DNA of 64,000 bases from an uncultured Prevotellaceae bacterium (lineage in GTDB: Bacteria; Bacteroidota; Bacteroidia; Bacteroidales; Bacteroidaceae): positions 62,001-126,000 of the forward strand of contig OMZE01000001.1 of NCBI GenBank assembly GCA_900315455.1, in the 5' to 3' direction. Below the pieces are notes generated by a model that saw only the letters and a program-made list of their open reading frames with translations, did no database searches and was not told where the DNA came from. The position numbers and the translations under genes were made by a program. Each line of letters starts with the position of its first letter. Within the stretch, counting starts at the first letter, position 1. This document shows, one piece after another, positions 1 to 8,900 of this stretch.

Positions 1-321
1 TTCATCATTGAGAGACATGGGGAAAAAGACATTCCATGGTATGTGCTCACTACGGAGTGTATGGCACATCATCATCCCAGAAGGGACGTATTCACCGGAT
101 TGACGTAGCCGAGATATTTCTTTCAGAATTTCTGCACGATAGCCCTCGTGGAATATCTTGCCATCCTTTGCATCCTCCCATTTCAAAAGGGCTGACACAT
201 GGAAATCGATGGGTTCCGTTCGACCTCTTGGCTTTCGCTTCACAGTGGCAAATTCCGTGATACCATAGTGATTCTCAAAGTAGTCTGCCTGTTTGCCCCG
301 AGCTATGTCTTTGAAATTCAT
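1..321 (-). CDS. Hypothetical protein, C-terminus cut off by the window edge
   Basis: An uninterrupted reading frame of 107 codons starts at an ATG (complement of 319-321) and runs off the left edge without a stop, so only the N-terminal part is visible. It begins MNFKDIARGKQADYFEN and is rich in charged residues, with no signal peptide or membrane segment. I do not recognise the family. It lies 24 bases downstream of the NADAR gene on the same strand and is probably the last visible gene of the minus-strand operon. Two plus-strand frames opposite it look like shadows. Confidence 0.6.
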   Translation of the reverse strand, partial: MNFKDIARGKQADYFENHYGITEFATVKRKPRGRTEPIDFHVSALLKWEDAKDGKIFHEGYRAEILKEISRLRQSGEYVPSGMMMCHTLRSEHIPWNVFFPMSLNDE

Positions 322-345
322 TCTTCTTATCCATTTATAAATCCT

Positions 346-894
346 TCATTCTACCATCAAAAGATCTCTGACTTCCATTAATGCAAAGCCCAATTGATTG
401 AGTCCTTTCCAGTTATGAGGGTTGGTTATTCCAGTGTCTGATTCCTTCATTCCGACACCCCATATAGTATCGTAGGGGCTTGCTTCTACAAGAACACTGC
501 TGCCTGTATCTCGTAGGAATTGGAAGAGTCTTATGTTTTGTGCAAACTTGTGTAGATTCCCCTTAACTACAATATCTTTTGATACAGAAGCCCACTTGTC
601 AGTGTCGAAATTCTTGACTTCTCGCCCGAGTGCTTTGATGATTTTGGGGTCGGAAGTAGAAAGGATCTTTCTAAGTGTCTCTTCATCGTTGAATACTCTT
701 GCTTTACCTGCCATCATGTATTGTTCTGCACAGTTGTATGTGATACCATCCACCTCAAAGGAGCATGGGTACCATTGGCTAAAACAAGCTTTTGTCACCT
801 GTTCAGGTTTAGCATGGTGTCCCCAAAAGAAAATGTACTCCAGATGCTCACCCCCATCATATCGTTTGATGATGTCTTGTAGAATGTATTTCAT
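346..894 (-). CDS. NADAR-family (YbiA-like) protein
   Basis: This 182-residue protein has the hallmarks of the NADAR/YbiA family: an FFWGH segment near residue 22, FSQWYPCSFEVDGITYNCAEQYM around residues 38-58, and a late SPYDTIWGVG motif. YbiA-like enzymes cleave N-glycosidic bonds in riboflavin-pathway intermediates, and NADAR proteins are also linked to ADP-ribose and NAD metabolism in conflict systems. The length is slightly above a minimal NADAR domain, because of an N-terminal extension of about 20 residues. It follows the nitroreductase gene by 18 bases on the same strand. Family assignment is fairly sure; whether it does repair or defence here is open. Confidence 0.8.
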   Translation of the reverse strand: MKYILQDIIKRYDGGEHLEYIFFWGHHAKPEQVTKACFSQWYPCSFEVDGITYNCAEQYMMAGKARVFNDEETLRKILSTSDPKIIKALGREVKNFDTDKWASVSKDIVVKGNLHKFAQNIRLFQFLRDTGSSVLVEASPYDTIWGVGMKESDTGITNPHNWKGLNQLGFALMEVRDLLMVE

Positions 895-912
895 AATTAT
901 GGAAATTGGATT

Positions 913-1413
913 TTAGCGACCAAGAATCTCCTCGATGGGTTTACGTTTCTTTTCCTTTGGCTCATCAGCCGGATAGCCCAGTGGAATCAGCACGGCAGGT
1001 TCTTCATCGTCTGAAAGTCCAAACAAACTTTTGCACAACTTAGCATCAAAGTTACACACCCAGCAGGTGCCAAGCCCTTGCTCCGTGGCTGCCAGGCAAA
1101 GATGTTCCACGGCAATGGCAATATCGATGTCGCCATGGGGCTTTCCGTCCCCACGTACCCATTCTTCATCATGAAGGATGGATGCGATAACCATTACAGG
1201 AGCGGTGGCAAACCACTCACGGTTGTAGCATTGACAGAGTTTCTTTCTTTCTTCCTCTTTCGTCACAATACGGAACATCCACGGCTGCTTGTTACAAGCA
1301 GACGGAGCCAGTCGGACACATTCCTTGATGTAATCTATCTTTTCTTGTTCAACACTCGTAGGCAGATAGTTCCTACAACTATACCTGTTCTTTATCAGTT
1401 CCAATAATTTCAT
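913..1413 (-). CDS. Nitroreductase family protein
   Basis: The 166-residue product starts MKLLELIKNRYSCRNYLP, the typical opening of FMN-dependent nitroreductases (the RxSxRxY motif binds the FMN phosphate), followed by RLAPSACNKQPW and a late LIPLGYPADEPKEKKRKPIEE. It is a flavin-dependent NAD(P)H oxidoreductase, probably cytoplasmic, with unknown substrate. I chose the ATG at 1411-1413 rather than the in-frame start at 1530. The extra 39 residues are not nitroreductase-like and would overlap the thioesterase gene, whereas this start leaves a 1-base gap after the thioesterase stop. Confidence 0.85.
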   Translation of the reverse strand: MKLLELIKNRYSCRNYLPTSVEQEKIDYIKECVRLAPSACNKQPWMFRIVTKEEERKKLCQCYNREWFATAPVMVIASILHDEEWVRGDGKPHGDIDIAIAVEHLCLAATEQGLGTCWVCNFDAKLCKSLFGLSDDEEPAVLIPLGYPADEPKEKKRKPIEEILGR

Positions 1414-1414
1414 A

Positions 1415-1798
1415 TTATCCAAGTTTTGACATGAAACGTTCTTTATCCACAATGAATCTAAGGTGCGTTCCCTCACCAAGTAAAGTCTCGCCAGAATAGG
1501 CTGCCACTTTGAATTCAACTTTCTTTCCATCTACCTTGGTCACCTCGGCAATGGCCGTAACTTTGTCGCCAATCTTTGAGGGTCTGAGGTGCGACGACTC
1601 TATATTGCCCCCAACTGATGTGCAACCCTCTGGCAATGCTTCAGAAATGGCAAGCATAGCTGCATTCTCCATTAAGGCCAACATAGCAGGGGTAGCAAGG
1701 ACAGGCATATCACCTGATCCCATAGCTAATGCAGTGACGGCATCAGTAACAATTAACTCGCTCGTATGTTTGAATCCTATTTTGATATCCTCTATCAT
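1415..1798 (-). CDS. Hotdog-fold thioesterase, fluoroacetyl-CoA thioesterase (FlK)-like
   Basis: The 127-residue protein reads as a single hotdog domain: a GSGDMPVLATPAMLALMENAA segment with the central helix, a VGGNIESSHLRPSKIGDKV strand pair, and a GEGTHLRFIV ending, all resembling the FlK-like thioesterase family. Such proteins hydrolyse acyl-CoA thioesters. It sits 15 bases after the KAP gene and 1 base before the nitroreductase gene, implying co-transcription. There is nothing in it that points to phage defence; it may be a metabolic gene. Confidence 0.75.
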   Translation of the reverse strand: MIEDIKIGFKHTSELIVTDAVTALAMGSGDMPVLATPAMLALMENAAMLAISEALPEGCTSVGGNIESSHLRPSKIGDKVTAIAEVTKVDGKKVEFKVAAYSGETLLGEGTHLRFIVDKERFMSKLG

Positions 1799-1813
1799 GG
1801 TTTTAAAAAATTG

Positions 1814-3238
1814 TCATAGGTTTAATTGGTTTACAATGTCTATATATCGAAACAAAGGATATAGTGTCCGATAGGGGTCATAATTGCCCTCCAACATTGT
1901 TAAGTATTTGTCCAACTCACCTTTGTCTATAATTTTACTCTTTATAGGGAAAACTTTGTCACTACTTCCTTCTACTTTTATTCCTTTGAAAGAATTATCA
2001 TATTCTATCCCCCTTTCATTGAAATTGTATGAACAAAGTAATGACGCTATTGTATATGTAATATTGCAAGGATAGCTATTCTGATTATTTGTTAAAAGTG
2101 TTTCTGGTATCTTTTCTTCTATTTGAGTTAACAAATTTTGTATGGAATAAGCATGATTTCTTATGGATTCATAGAAAGGAGAATCCATAACTCTCCAAAA
2201 GACAAGTAGGAAGAATACCTCTATATTAAGTTTGTTCTTTTCACCAACGCCGCAGAGTACTAAACGAGCATAGGTGAAAACTTTATCCGCATCTCTCAAA
2301 CTTAGATGCATATTTGTAAATAAAGTTGTAGCTATATTTAAGAAATATTCTTGTTCATCTGGATAATTAACATTCCTTGTCCTGTTAGGATTGTTAAAGA
2401 ATTTCCTAAAATCATGTTGTGTTGCAAGATAGTTGCAAAAATTTTCCATAGATGGAGCAGGCAGAGTATATTCCACATCGATGAATCTTCGCATATACTC
2501 TTCTGAATTCATTTTTGATGAACCATAATACCCTTCAATTGCATATTGAAGTTGGGATTTATTGACAGCCAATACAAAGATGATGTTTGGTATGTCGAAC
2601 AAATGCTTGATTCGTTCAAGAACATGGACAGCAAAGGTTGGGTTGCACCTATCTAATTCATCAATGAAAAACACAACTGGTCTTTCATTGGCATAAAAAG
2701 CCACATATTCAGTCAATGCATTTTTGAACTCAGATATAGATGCCTTCTGCTGCTTGTAATCATCTATACATTCTTTGCCAATTTCTGAAAGATCGCTCAT
2801 TGCGTCATCGACTACCCCTTTATCAATTCCAGTATGTTTTTTTATTAGGAATTTTATGAAAGTAATGAATGAAGAGATCAAAAGTTTCCCTCCTTTTGCA
2901 ATGAGGTCTTTGTATTTTTCTTCATCAGCTTTCAAATCTTGCATCTCTGAAAGCATAGCGATAATCGGGTCTTCCACATAGTCAGATTCCCATGCGTTGA
3001 AATAGAAAGTTTTGAAATGATCGTTCTCCAATGATTGTTTCCACATTTTTACGAATGTGGTTTTGCCGCTTCCCCATTCTCCGTTCAATGACATTACACA
3101 ACCTGATTGGCTGTATAGCATGATGACATCTGTAAGTATTTTTGCATACCGTTTTCTGTCAAGAGCACAATTTTGGAATGGGTCATTTTCAGGTATTTCA
3201 ATTTCTCGACTATGATTAATCAACTGGTATTTGTCCAT
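1814..3238 (-). CDS. KAP-family P-loop NTPase
   Basis: The 474-residue protein carries a Walker A GEWGSGKT at residues 53-60 and a Walker B VVFFIDELDRCNP near residue 190, followed by the KAP-typical VLAVNKSQL. KAP NTPases are STAND-like ATPases often found in defence islands (for example as the ATPase of Qat systems), frequently with membrane-inserted segments. Here a hydrophobic stretch of about 15 residues near residue 103 (LLISSFITFIKFLI) is the only candidate membrane segment. No Qat partners (QueC-like or TatD-like) are nearby, so a Qat assignment is not supported. It is the first gene of the minus-strand operon, divergent from the BREX regulators. Confidence 0.85.
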   Translation of the reverse strand: MDKYQLINHSREIEIPENDPFQNCALDRKRYAKILTDVIMLYSQSGCVMSLNGEWGSGKTTFVKMWKQSLENDHFKTFYFNAWESDYVEDPIIAMLSEMQDLKADEEKYKDLIAKGGKLLISSFITFIKFLIKKHTGIDKGVVDDAMSDLSEIGKECIDDYKQQKASISEFKNALTEYVAFYANERPVVFFIDELDRCNPTFAVHVLERIKHLFDIPNIIFVLAVNKSQLQYAIEGYYGSSKMNSEEYMRRFIDVEYTLPAPSMENFCNYLATQHDFRKFFNNPNRTRNVNYPDEQEYFLNIATTLFTNMHLSLRDADKVFTYARLVLCGVGEKNKLNIEVFFLLVFWRVMDSPFYESIRNHAYSIQNLLTQIEEKIPETLLTNNQNSYPCNITYTIASLLCSYNFNERGIEYDNSFKGIKVEGSSDKVFPIKSKIIDKGELDKYLTMLEGNYDPYRTLYPLFRYIDIVNQLNL

Positions 3239-3276
3239 GTCTATATTTTTCTTAGATTAGAGTCATTAAATGATTG

Positions 3277-3284
3277 CAAATTTA
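3277..3284 (-). promoter_or_regulatory. Candidate -7 promoter box for the KAP operon
   Basis: Read on the minus strand, this is TAAATTTG, matching the Bacteroidota -7 consensus TAnnTTTG, about 40 bases upstream of the KAP start codon. The nearest upstream TTTG (complement of 3309-3312) is 24 bases away rather than the usual 19-21, so the -33 element is not convincing. Confidence 0.35.
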
Positions 3285-3378
3285 CCATTTTTTCATAGAT
3301 AATTAGCCCAAAAATCATTTTTTTGATGTTTCTAACGTTATTTTTCTGAAAATAGAATCCTTTTTGCGATAAAAACAT

Positions 3379-3386
3379 TACCTTTG
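3379..3386 (+). promoter_or_regulatory. Candidate -7 promoter box for the defence operon
   Basis: TACCTTTG matches the Bacteroidota -7 consensus TAnnTTTG and lies 27 bases before the ATG of the XRE gene, a sensible leader length. No TTTG is found at the expected -33 distance. An 8-base palindrome (TAACGTTA, 3333-3340) lies just upstream and could be part of an operator, but it is short. Confidence 0.4.
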
Positions 3387-3413
3387 TACATTATTATAAA
3401 AACACGTTTTGAC

Positions 3414-3614
3414 ATGGAAAACAAGGACCTAAATCGATTGAAAGTAGTACTCGCTGAGAAGAAGCGTACAAACAAATGGTTGGCAGAGAAATTGGGCAAA
3501 GACCCTGCCACTGTCTCGAAGTGGTGTACCAATTCTGCTCAACCCAACCTGGAGAATTTAATGGAGATTGCGAGGTGCTTGGAGGTCAATGTAAACGAAC
3601 TGTTAAGAATGTGA
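3414..3614 (+). CDS. XRE-family helix-turn-helix regulator
   Basis: A 66-residue protein consisting almost entirely of one Cro/CI helix-turn-helix: KWLAEKLGKDPATVSKW is the HTH core, followed by NLMEIARCLEVNVNELL. It probably binds the divergent region just upstream and controls the defence operon, the KAP operon, or both. I start it at the ATG at 3414, 27 bases after a TAnnTTTG box; the longer frame from 3384 would begin inside the promoter box. It is 15 bases ahead of the WYL regulator gene. Confidence 0.85.
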   Translation: MENKDLNRLKVVLAEKKRTNKWLAEKLGKDPATVSKWCTNSAQPNLENLMEIARCLEVNVNELLRM

Positions 3615-3629
3615 TTTGAATCGTTTTCT

Positions 3630-4670
3630 ATGCCTACCAATAAAAACGCATCTATTAGATACCAAACCCTCGACAAATGTTTCCGTGATTTCAGCCATCG
3701 ATACTACATCGATGACCTTATTACTAAGTGCGAGGAAGCCTTGCTGCATTACAACGGCACAGGCGGTGTCAGTCGTCGCCAGATTTTCGATGACATCAGG
3801 TTTATGGAGAGTGAGGAGGGTTGGAACATTCCTCTTGAACGCAGAAAAATTGGCCGCATAGTCTTCTATCGTTATGAGACTCCAGAATACTCCATCTCCA
3901 ACCAGCCGTTGACTGAAGCCGAAGCGAAACAGCTGAGGATGGCCATTCAGACATTGGGCCGGTTCCGTGGTCTGGCAACCAATGAGTGGGTGGAAGACGT
4001 CATATCCAACCTCGAATGGCGATTCAACCTGAGCGGTGACAGCACCAATGTTGTGGGCTTCGACCAGAACAAAGGGCTGAAAGGTTTGTCATTCCTTCCA
4101 ATGCTTTTCGATGCAATGACCAACCAAACGGTGCTGCGCATCACTTACAAAAGCTACAAGATTGACAGCGAGGAACATACTCAGACAGTGCATCCATATT
4201 ATGCACGTCAATACAACAACCGTTGGTTCCTTTTGGCGAAGGATAACGACTGGCATACCATCACCAATTTCGCGCTTGACCGCATCCTCTCCATCGAGAA
4301 AGCAGATGATGTTCCGTTCATTCCCAACGAGAATATCGACTTTGAACATTATTTCGATGATGTCATAGGAGTGACCTTACCTCCTAAAGACGTGGAGAAA
4401 ATCTCCATTCAACTGAGGTTCACCGAGAGGCAGTTCCCGTACATCACGTCAAAACCACTTCACCCCTCCCAAGAAATCATTGACCGTGAGAAGCGTATAC
4501 TTTCCATAAAAGTAAAGCCAAATTATGAGCTTGACCACCACATTTTGGCTTTGGGACCAGATGTGGAAGTGCTTTCACCAGACTCTTACAGACAGCATAT
4601 CCAAGAGAAATTGCAAGATAGTCTGAAAAAATATCTTCCCGTGCAGATAGGCCGCACAGAAGAGCATTAA
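3630..4670 (+). CDS. WYL-domain transcriptional regulator (BrxR-like position)
   Basis: The 346-residue protein has an N-terminal winged-helix region (about residues 1-80, SRRQIFDDIRFMES) and a WYL domain around residues 155-235, including ITYKSYKIDSEEHTQTVHPYY and RWFLLAKDND, with a C-terminal extension. WYL proteins sense ligands, probably nucleotides or nucleic-acid ends. WYL regulators called BrxR repress BREX operons in other bacteria by binding upstream of them. Its place directly before brxA fits that role. The start ATG follows the XRE stop by 15 bases, so the two regulators form a pair. Confidence 0.85.
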   Translation: MPTNKNASIRYQTLDKCFRDFSHRYYIDDLITKCEEALLHYNGTGGVSRRQIFDDIRFMESEEGWNIPLERRKIGRIVFYRYETPEYSISNQPLTEAEAKQLRMAIQTLGRFRGLATNEWVEDVISNLEWRFNLSGDSTNVVGFDQNKGLKGLSFLPMLFDAMTNQTVLRITYKSYKIDSEEHTQTVHPYYARQYNNRWFLLAKDNDWHTITNFALDRILSIEKADDVPFIPNENIDFEHYFDDVIGVTLPPKDVEKISIQLRFTERQFPYITSKPLHPSQEIIDREKRILSIKVKPNYELDHHILALGPDVEVLSPDSYRQHIQEKLQDSLKKYLPVQIGRTEEH

Positions 4671-4684
4671 CTTTGCAAACAATT

Positions 4685-5317
4685 ATGAGCAACTATAAGA
4701 ATAACAGTCCATATACAGCCGCGATTACGGGAGGTGGGTTCCTCTTTGAGGAGACCAATGCCCTTCTTCCACTGCTTCAGTCTCCAGATAGGGTTGCCCT
4801 TCTCAAAGACGAAAAGGTGAACAATCGTCTGCTGAAAATCAATGCGGAGACATCACGCAAAAAGGCAATCAATGAAATTGCCCGTAGATACGATGCTGTT
4901 TCCTCCTCGTTCTGGATTGATTATCAGAATATGAGTGAGGATGACCAGAAAGCAGCCCTTTTCTTTGTCATCCTGAAGACCTACAAGATTTGCTTCGATT
5001 TTCATGTTAACGTGACCATGCGCAAGTGGAACAGCATCAGCAAGTCAGTTATGTATGATGACATTATGATGGAGTTCAATGAGGTTTCTGCCAATGATAA
5101 TTTTGTTGACTCTTGGAGCGACAGTACAAAAAGCAACGTAGCTACAGCTTATTTGACTATGCTCCGTAAGGTCAGCATCCTTGACAAGGAAGGCAACTTA
5201 CATCCTCTCAATGCCAGTAACTATGACTACTACATCATTCACGGCGAACAGTGGTTTCTCGAAGCCTGTCTGTTGCAGCCGTATCAGATTGAGAACATCA
5301 AAAAGCAACTCGTATGA
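4685..5317 (+). CDS. brxA: BREX protein BrxA (DUF1819)
   Basis: The 210-residue protein begins SNYKNNSPYTAAITGGGFLFEE, characteristic of the DUF1819/BrxA family (NusB-like inner-membrane-protein-related fold), and has the usual length of about 200 residues. BrxA binds DNA and is one of the six core type 1 BREX proteins. I use the ATG at 4685; the in-frame TTG at 4673 is less likely. Its stop overlaps the brxB start by 4 bases, indicating translational coupling. Confidence 0.88.
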   Translation: MSNYKNNSPYTAAITGGGFLFEETNALLPLLQSPDRVALLKDEKVNNRLLKINAETSRKKAINEIARRYDAVSSSFWIDYQNMSEDDQKAALFFVILKTYKICFDFHVNVTMRKWNSISKSVMYDDIMMEFNEVSANDNFVDSWSDSTKSNVATAYLTMLRKVSILDKEGNLHPLNASNYDYYIIHGEQWFLEACLLQPYQIENIKKQLV

Positions 5318-5925
5318 CCATCAAGGAACTTGACGATAAGCTGAACAGCCCGGGATTTCAAGACCCAGAGAATGGTGACCTGTTCTACAATTTCTTTATC
5401 TACCAATATCCGGCAGAGAAGGAATATGACATCCGTCGCCAGATACAAGAGTTCAAGGCCAATCTGATTCGCCCCATCAACTATGTGGATGTTTTGACGT
5501 TGAATCTATTCGAGGAGTTTTGTCATTTCCTCGACCAGAAAAAATTCCTGAAGCATCCCAGCATGTTGAAGTATCAGTTGGAAAAAGAACAGGCCGACCC
5601 GACGAAGGCACAGAACACGCAGGACACCCTGACACGCAACGCCCATAGCCCGGAGTTCGTGCAGTTCCTGCATAAGCGTATCATCGATCATATCAACATC
5701 AAGGATGACTATCGCCGCCCATACGTTTTTGTCTATGGTGTTGGCAGTATGTACCCATACCTCCGTGTAAACGAGCTGCTTGCCCTCTACGAGGATTACA
5801 ACGATACGAGCAAATACAAAATCATCGTCTTCTACCCTGGTTATCGTGAGCAGAATTCCTTCCGCTTGTTTGGAACCCTCCCCGATAACCATACTTATAG
5901 AGCTACTTTACTGATTAACGAATAA
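5314..5925 (+). CDS. brxB: BREX protein BrxB (DUF1788)
   Basis: The 203-residue protein matches DUF1788/BrxB in size and in its C-terminal part, where YVFVYGVGSMYPYLRVNELL and KIIVFYPGYREQN are the recognisable segments. BrxB is a core type 1 BREX component of unclear biochemical role that acts with BrxC and PglX. The gene starts inside the brxA stop codon (ATGA overlap) and ends 11 bases before brxC. Confidence 0.9.
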   Translation: MTIKELDDKLNSPGFQDPENGDLFYNFFIYQYPAEKEYDIRRQIQEFKANLIRPINYVDVLTLNLFEEFCHFLDQKKFLKHPSMLKYQLEKEQADPTKAQNTQDTLTRNAHSPEFVQFLHKRIIDHINIKDDYRRPYVFVYGVGSMYPYLRVNELLALYEDYNDTSKYKIIVFYPGYREQNSFRLFGTLPDNHTYRATLLINE

Positions 5926-5936
5926 GACAAACATAT

Positions 5937-8900
5937 ATGAAGCTGAAAGATTTATATAGCAAGCCTATATACAGGACGGTCAATCCGGCTGTGAGTGCAA
6001 CCAAGTTCGACCCTGAGACCGAACGCATCGAGATTCAGGAGTATGTCTTCACCGACGAGATTATCAATGGCCTTTTCCGCATCTTGAATGCCATCAAGAA
6101 TAACAAGCCCTACGACCATGTGGGCATTTGGATAGATGGTTACTATGGTTCGGGAAAGTCCCACTTCTTGAAATATCTCGACTATTGCATTACGCCGCAT
6201 ACCCGCGACGATGCCATGTCACGGCTGTTAGAAGCCGTGAAGGGCATCGACCCGTTGGATGATAAGCATAACATCAGCTTCGACTACGAGCAGTTGCTCA
6301 GCATCGCCAACTGGTTGAAGCGTGCCACCATCGATACCTGCATCTTCAACCTGGAGACCAGCTATGACAACTCCACTGACAAGAAGAAAGCCTTCTTGCA
6401 TATCTTCTGGAACGAGTTTAATGGCAAGCGTGGTTTCAATAAGTTCAACCTCACCTTGGCACAGAACCTTGAAAAGCCACTATGGGAGAAAGGCGTGTTC
6501 GAGCAGTTCAAGGAGCGCATCGAAGAGGAAGGTGGTGACTGGAACGACCCCGGAATGGCCGCAGACATGATTGACAACGAGTTGGGCATGGTGCTCGACA
6601 TCGCCTGTGAGTTGGCTCCGTCTCTTGACAAGGAAAGCATCCGGCAGCGTATTATCAACCGTGACACCAATATCAGCATCGACCGTTTCGCATCAGAGCT
6701 GGCATCATATCTGAAAGACAAGGGCGATGACTATCGTCTGATTCTCTTGGCCGACGAGGTGAGCCAGTTCATCAACAAGGAGCGCGACCGTTATCTGAAC
6801 CTTCAGGAAATCATCACCAAACTCTCCGAGGCTTGTGAGAACAAGGTGTGGGTGGCATGTACCGCCCAGCAAGACCTCTCCGAAATTATGGATGATTGTC
6901 ATATTGTGGAAGAGAAAGACAAGGAAGGTAAAATCAAGGGACGCTTCGAGGTGAAGGTTTCCCTGAAAGGCACCCAGCCCGAGGTCATCACCCAAAAACG
7001 TATTCTTGACAAAAAGGAAGAAGTGAAGCCCATGCTTGCTGCCCTTTACAATAAGCAGAAGGCTGCGTTTGGACTCCAGTTCAAGTTGCCCAACTCCTAC
7101 AACAGTTATGATACCGAGGAGGATTTTGTGGACTACTATCCCTTCGTTCCCTATCAGTTTAAGTTGATTATGCAGGTGTTCAACTCGTTCCTGAACTTAG
7201 GTTATGTGGCCAAGGAGGTGAAGGGTAACGAGCGAAGTATCATCAAGGTCATCCACTCCACTGCCAAGAACAATGCGGAGCAGGAGATTGGCAAATTCAT
7301 CTCCTTCGATGAATTGTACAACAACATGTTCGAGGAAGGTCTTCAGGCACGAGGACAGAAAGCCGTTGATAATGCCATCCGCATGGCTCACACCTACGAG
7401 CGCAACCCCAAGTTGGCTGTACGTGTGGCCAATGTCCTCTTTATGATCTGCAACATCTCGCAGACCGATCAGTTGCTCTTCCCAGCCACCCTTGACAATG
7501 TGACCTCCTTGTTGGTCAATGACACCAGCACGCCGCGACTCACCATCAAGAACGAGGTAGAGAAAATCATCGAGTTCCTTTCCGACAACAACATCATCCG
7601 TCGTGAGCAGGGCAAGAATGGTGCTCCCGACACTTTCTCGTTCTATAGCGAGGAGGAAATGAAGGTGGCACAGCTTATCCAGAGTCAGGGAGTAGATAAT
7701 AACATGCAGGCGGAAATGCTGCGTGATATCTTCTTCAAATACCTATCATCCCTGAAGAACAAAGAACAGTTTCTCACCCGTACCTTCGCCGTGGGAGCCA
7801 GCATCAAGCAGCGGCAGTTCCTCTCCAACTCCCCCGATGTAGTAGTGGAGTTTAACATGGATGCCGATTATGACTCTCCAGACCAGTTGGCTCTCTCCAA
7901 CATGGGCAACAGGATGGTCTATTATGTCGGGCCGCAGTTCCGGGATAACAAACGACTCTACAATGCCTTCTATTGGTTCTGTCAGGTCAATAGATATATG
8001 GCCACACCTGCCTCCAGTGAGGACAATGCCAACACCCGTAAGGAGTTTGAGAAGCGGGCAAGGGAACTGTATGACACTTTGATTGCTCCAGAGTTCCACA
8101 AGATTCTTGACTCATGTCCAATCATCAGTGGTCTGCGAGTGCTCGATGATGTGGAGTTAGGCAACAAGCGAGGCAGCGAGCGTTTCCACAATGCTATACA
8201 GAAACATCTGGCAGGAATCTACACCAAGGGCGGCCTTGTTGACCATAGTGGCATTTCACGCACCACCGAGTCTTTGCGAAAAGCCATTATGCGCCCCATC
8301 AATCCAGGCGACTATACGGGCTTGAACGCTGAACTTACCGATGCTGAGCATGAGGTGGAGATTTATCTGAACAAGCAATATGCCGAAGTGAACATTGCCG
8401 ACGTTGTGAGCAAGTTCTCCAAGGCTCCCTACGGATGGGATGCCATTTGTACGCTCCATGTCATTAACGAACTGGTGCGCCGTCATTGCCGTGACTATTC
8501 CTATAGCAACAATCCCAATGTGGAGACCAGCACCGTGGCCAACCGCCTCGTGCAGGAAAGCAACAAGTTCACGCTTCGCAAGGCAAAGGCCATCTCACAG
8601 GATATCATCAATCAGTTCACAGCCGCATGGAAGGACATTTTCGGCATGACTGAAGTGTTCTCCACTACCGACAGCACCCAACTCTTCCGTCTGAGCCGTG
8701 AACCGGAGAATGCGCGTAGCCTTTCCAAAATGCGTGACGGCTACCGCAAGATTGAGTCTGAGATTGGCAGTTATCCATTCGCCGAACCCATCCATAAAGC
8801 CATCGACCTTTTTGATGCTTGGCTTGCAGAGCGTGACCCGCAGAAATATTTCCAGGCTGTAATCGATAAGAGACAGGAGGCCCGGGAGATTATAGACAAG

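Noticed and set aside
36-381. Two plus-strand reading frames (36-260 and 199-381)
   Set aside because: They lie opposite a minus-strand frame that reads as a normal charged protein and continues past the window edge; their own products look like random translation.
1814-3238. KAP ATPase considered as QatA of a Qat system
   Set aside because: No QatB, QueC-like or TatD-like genes are next to it.
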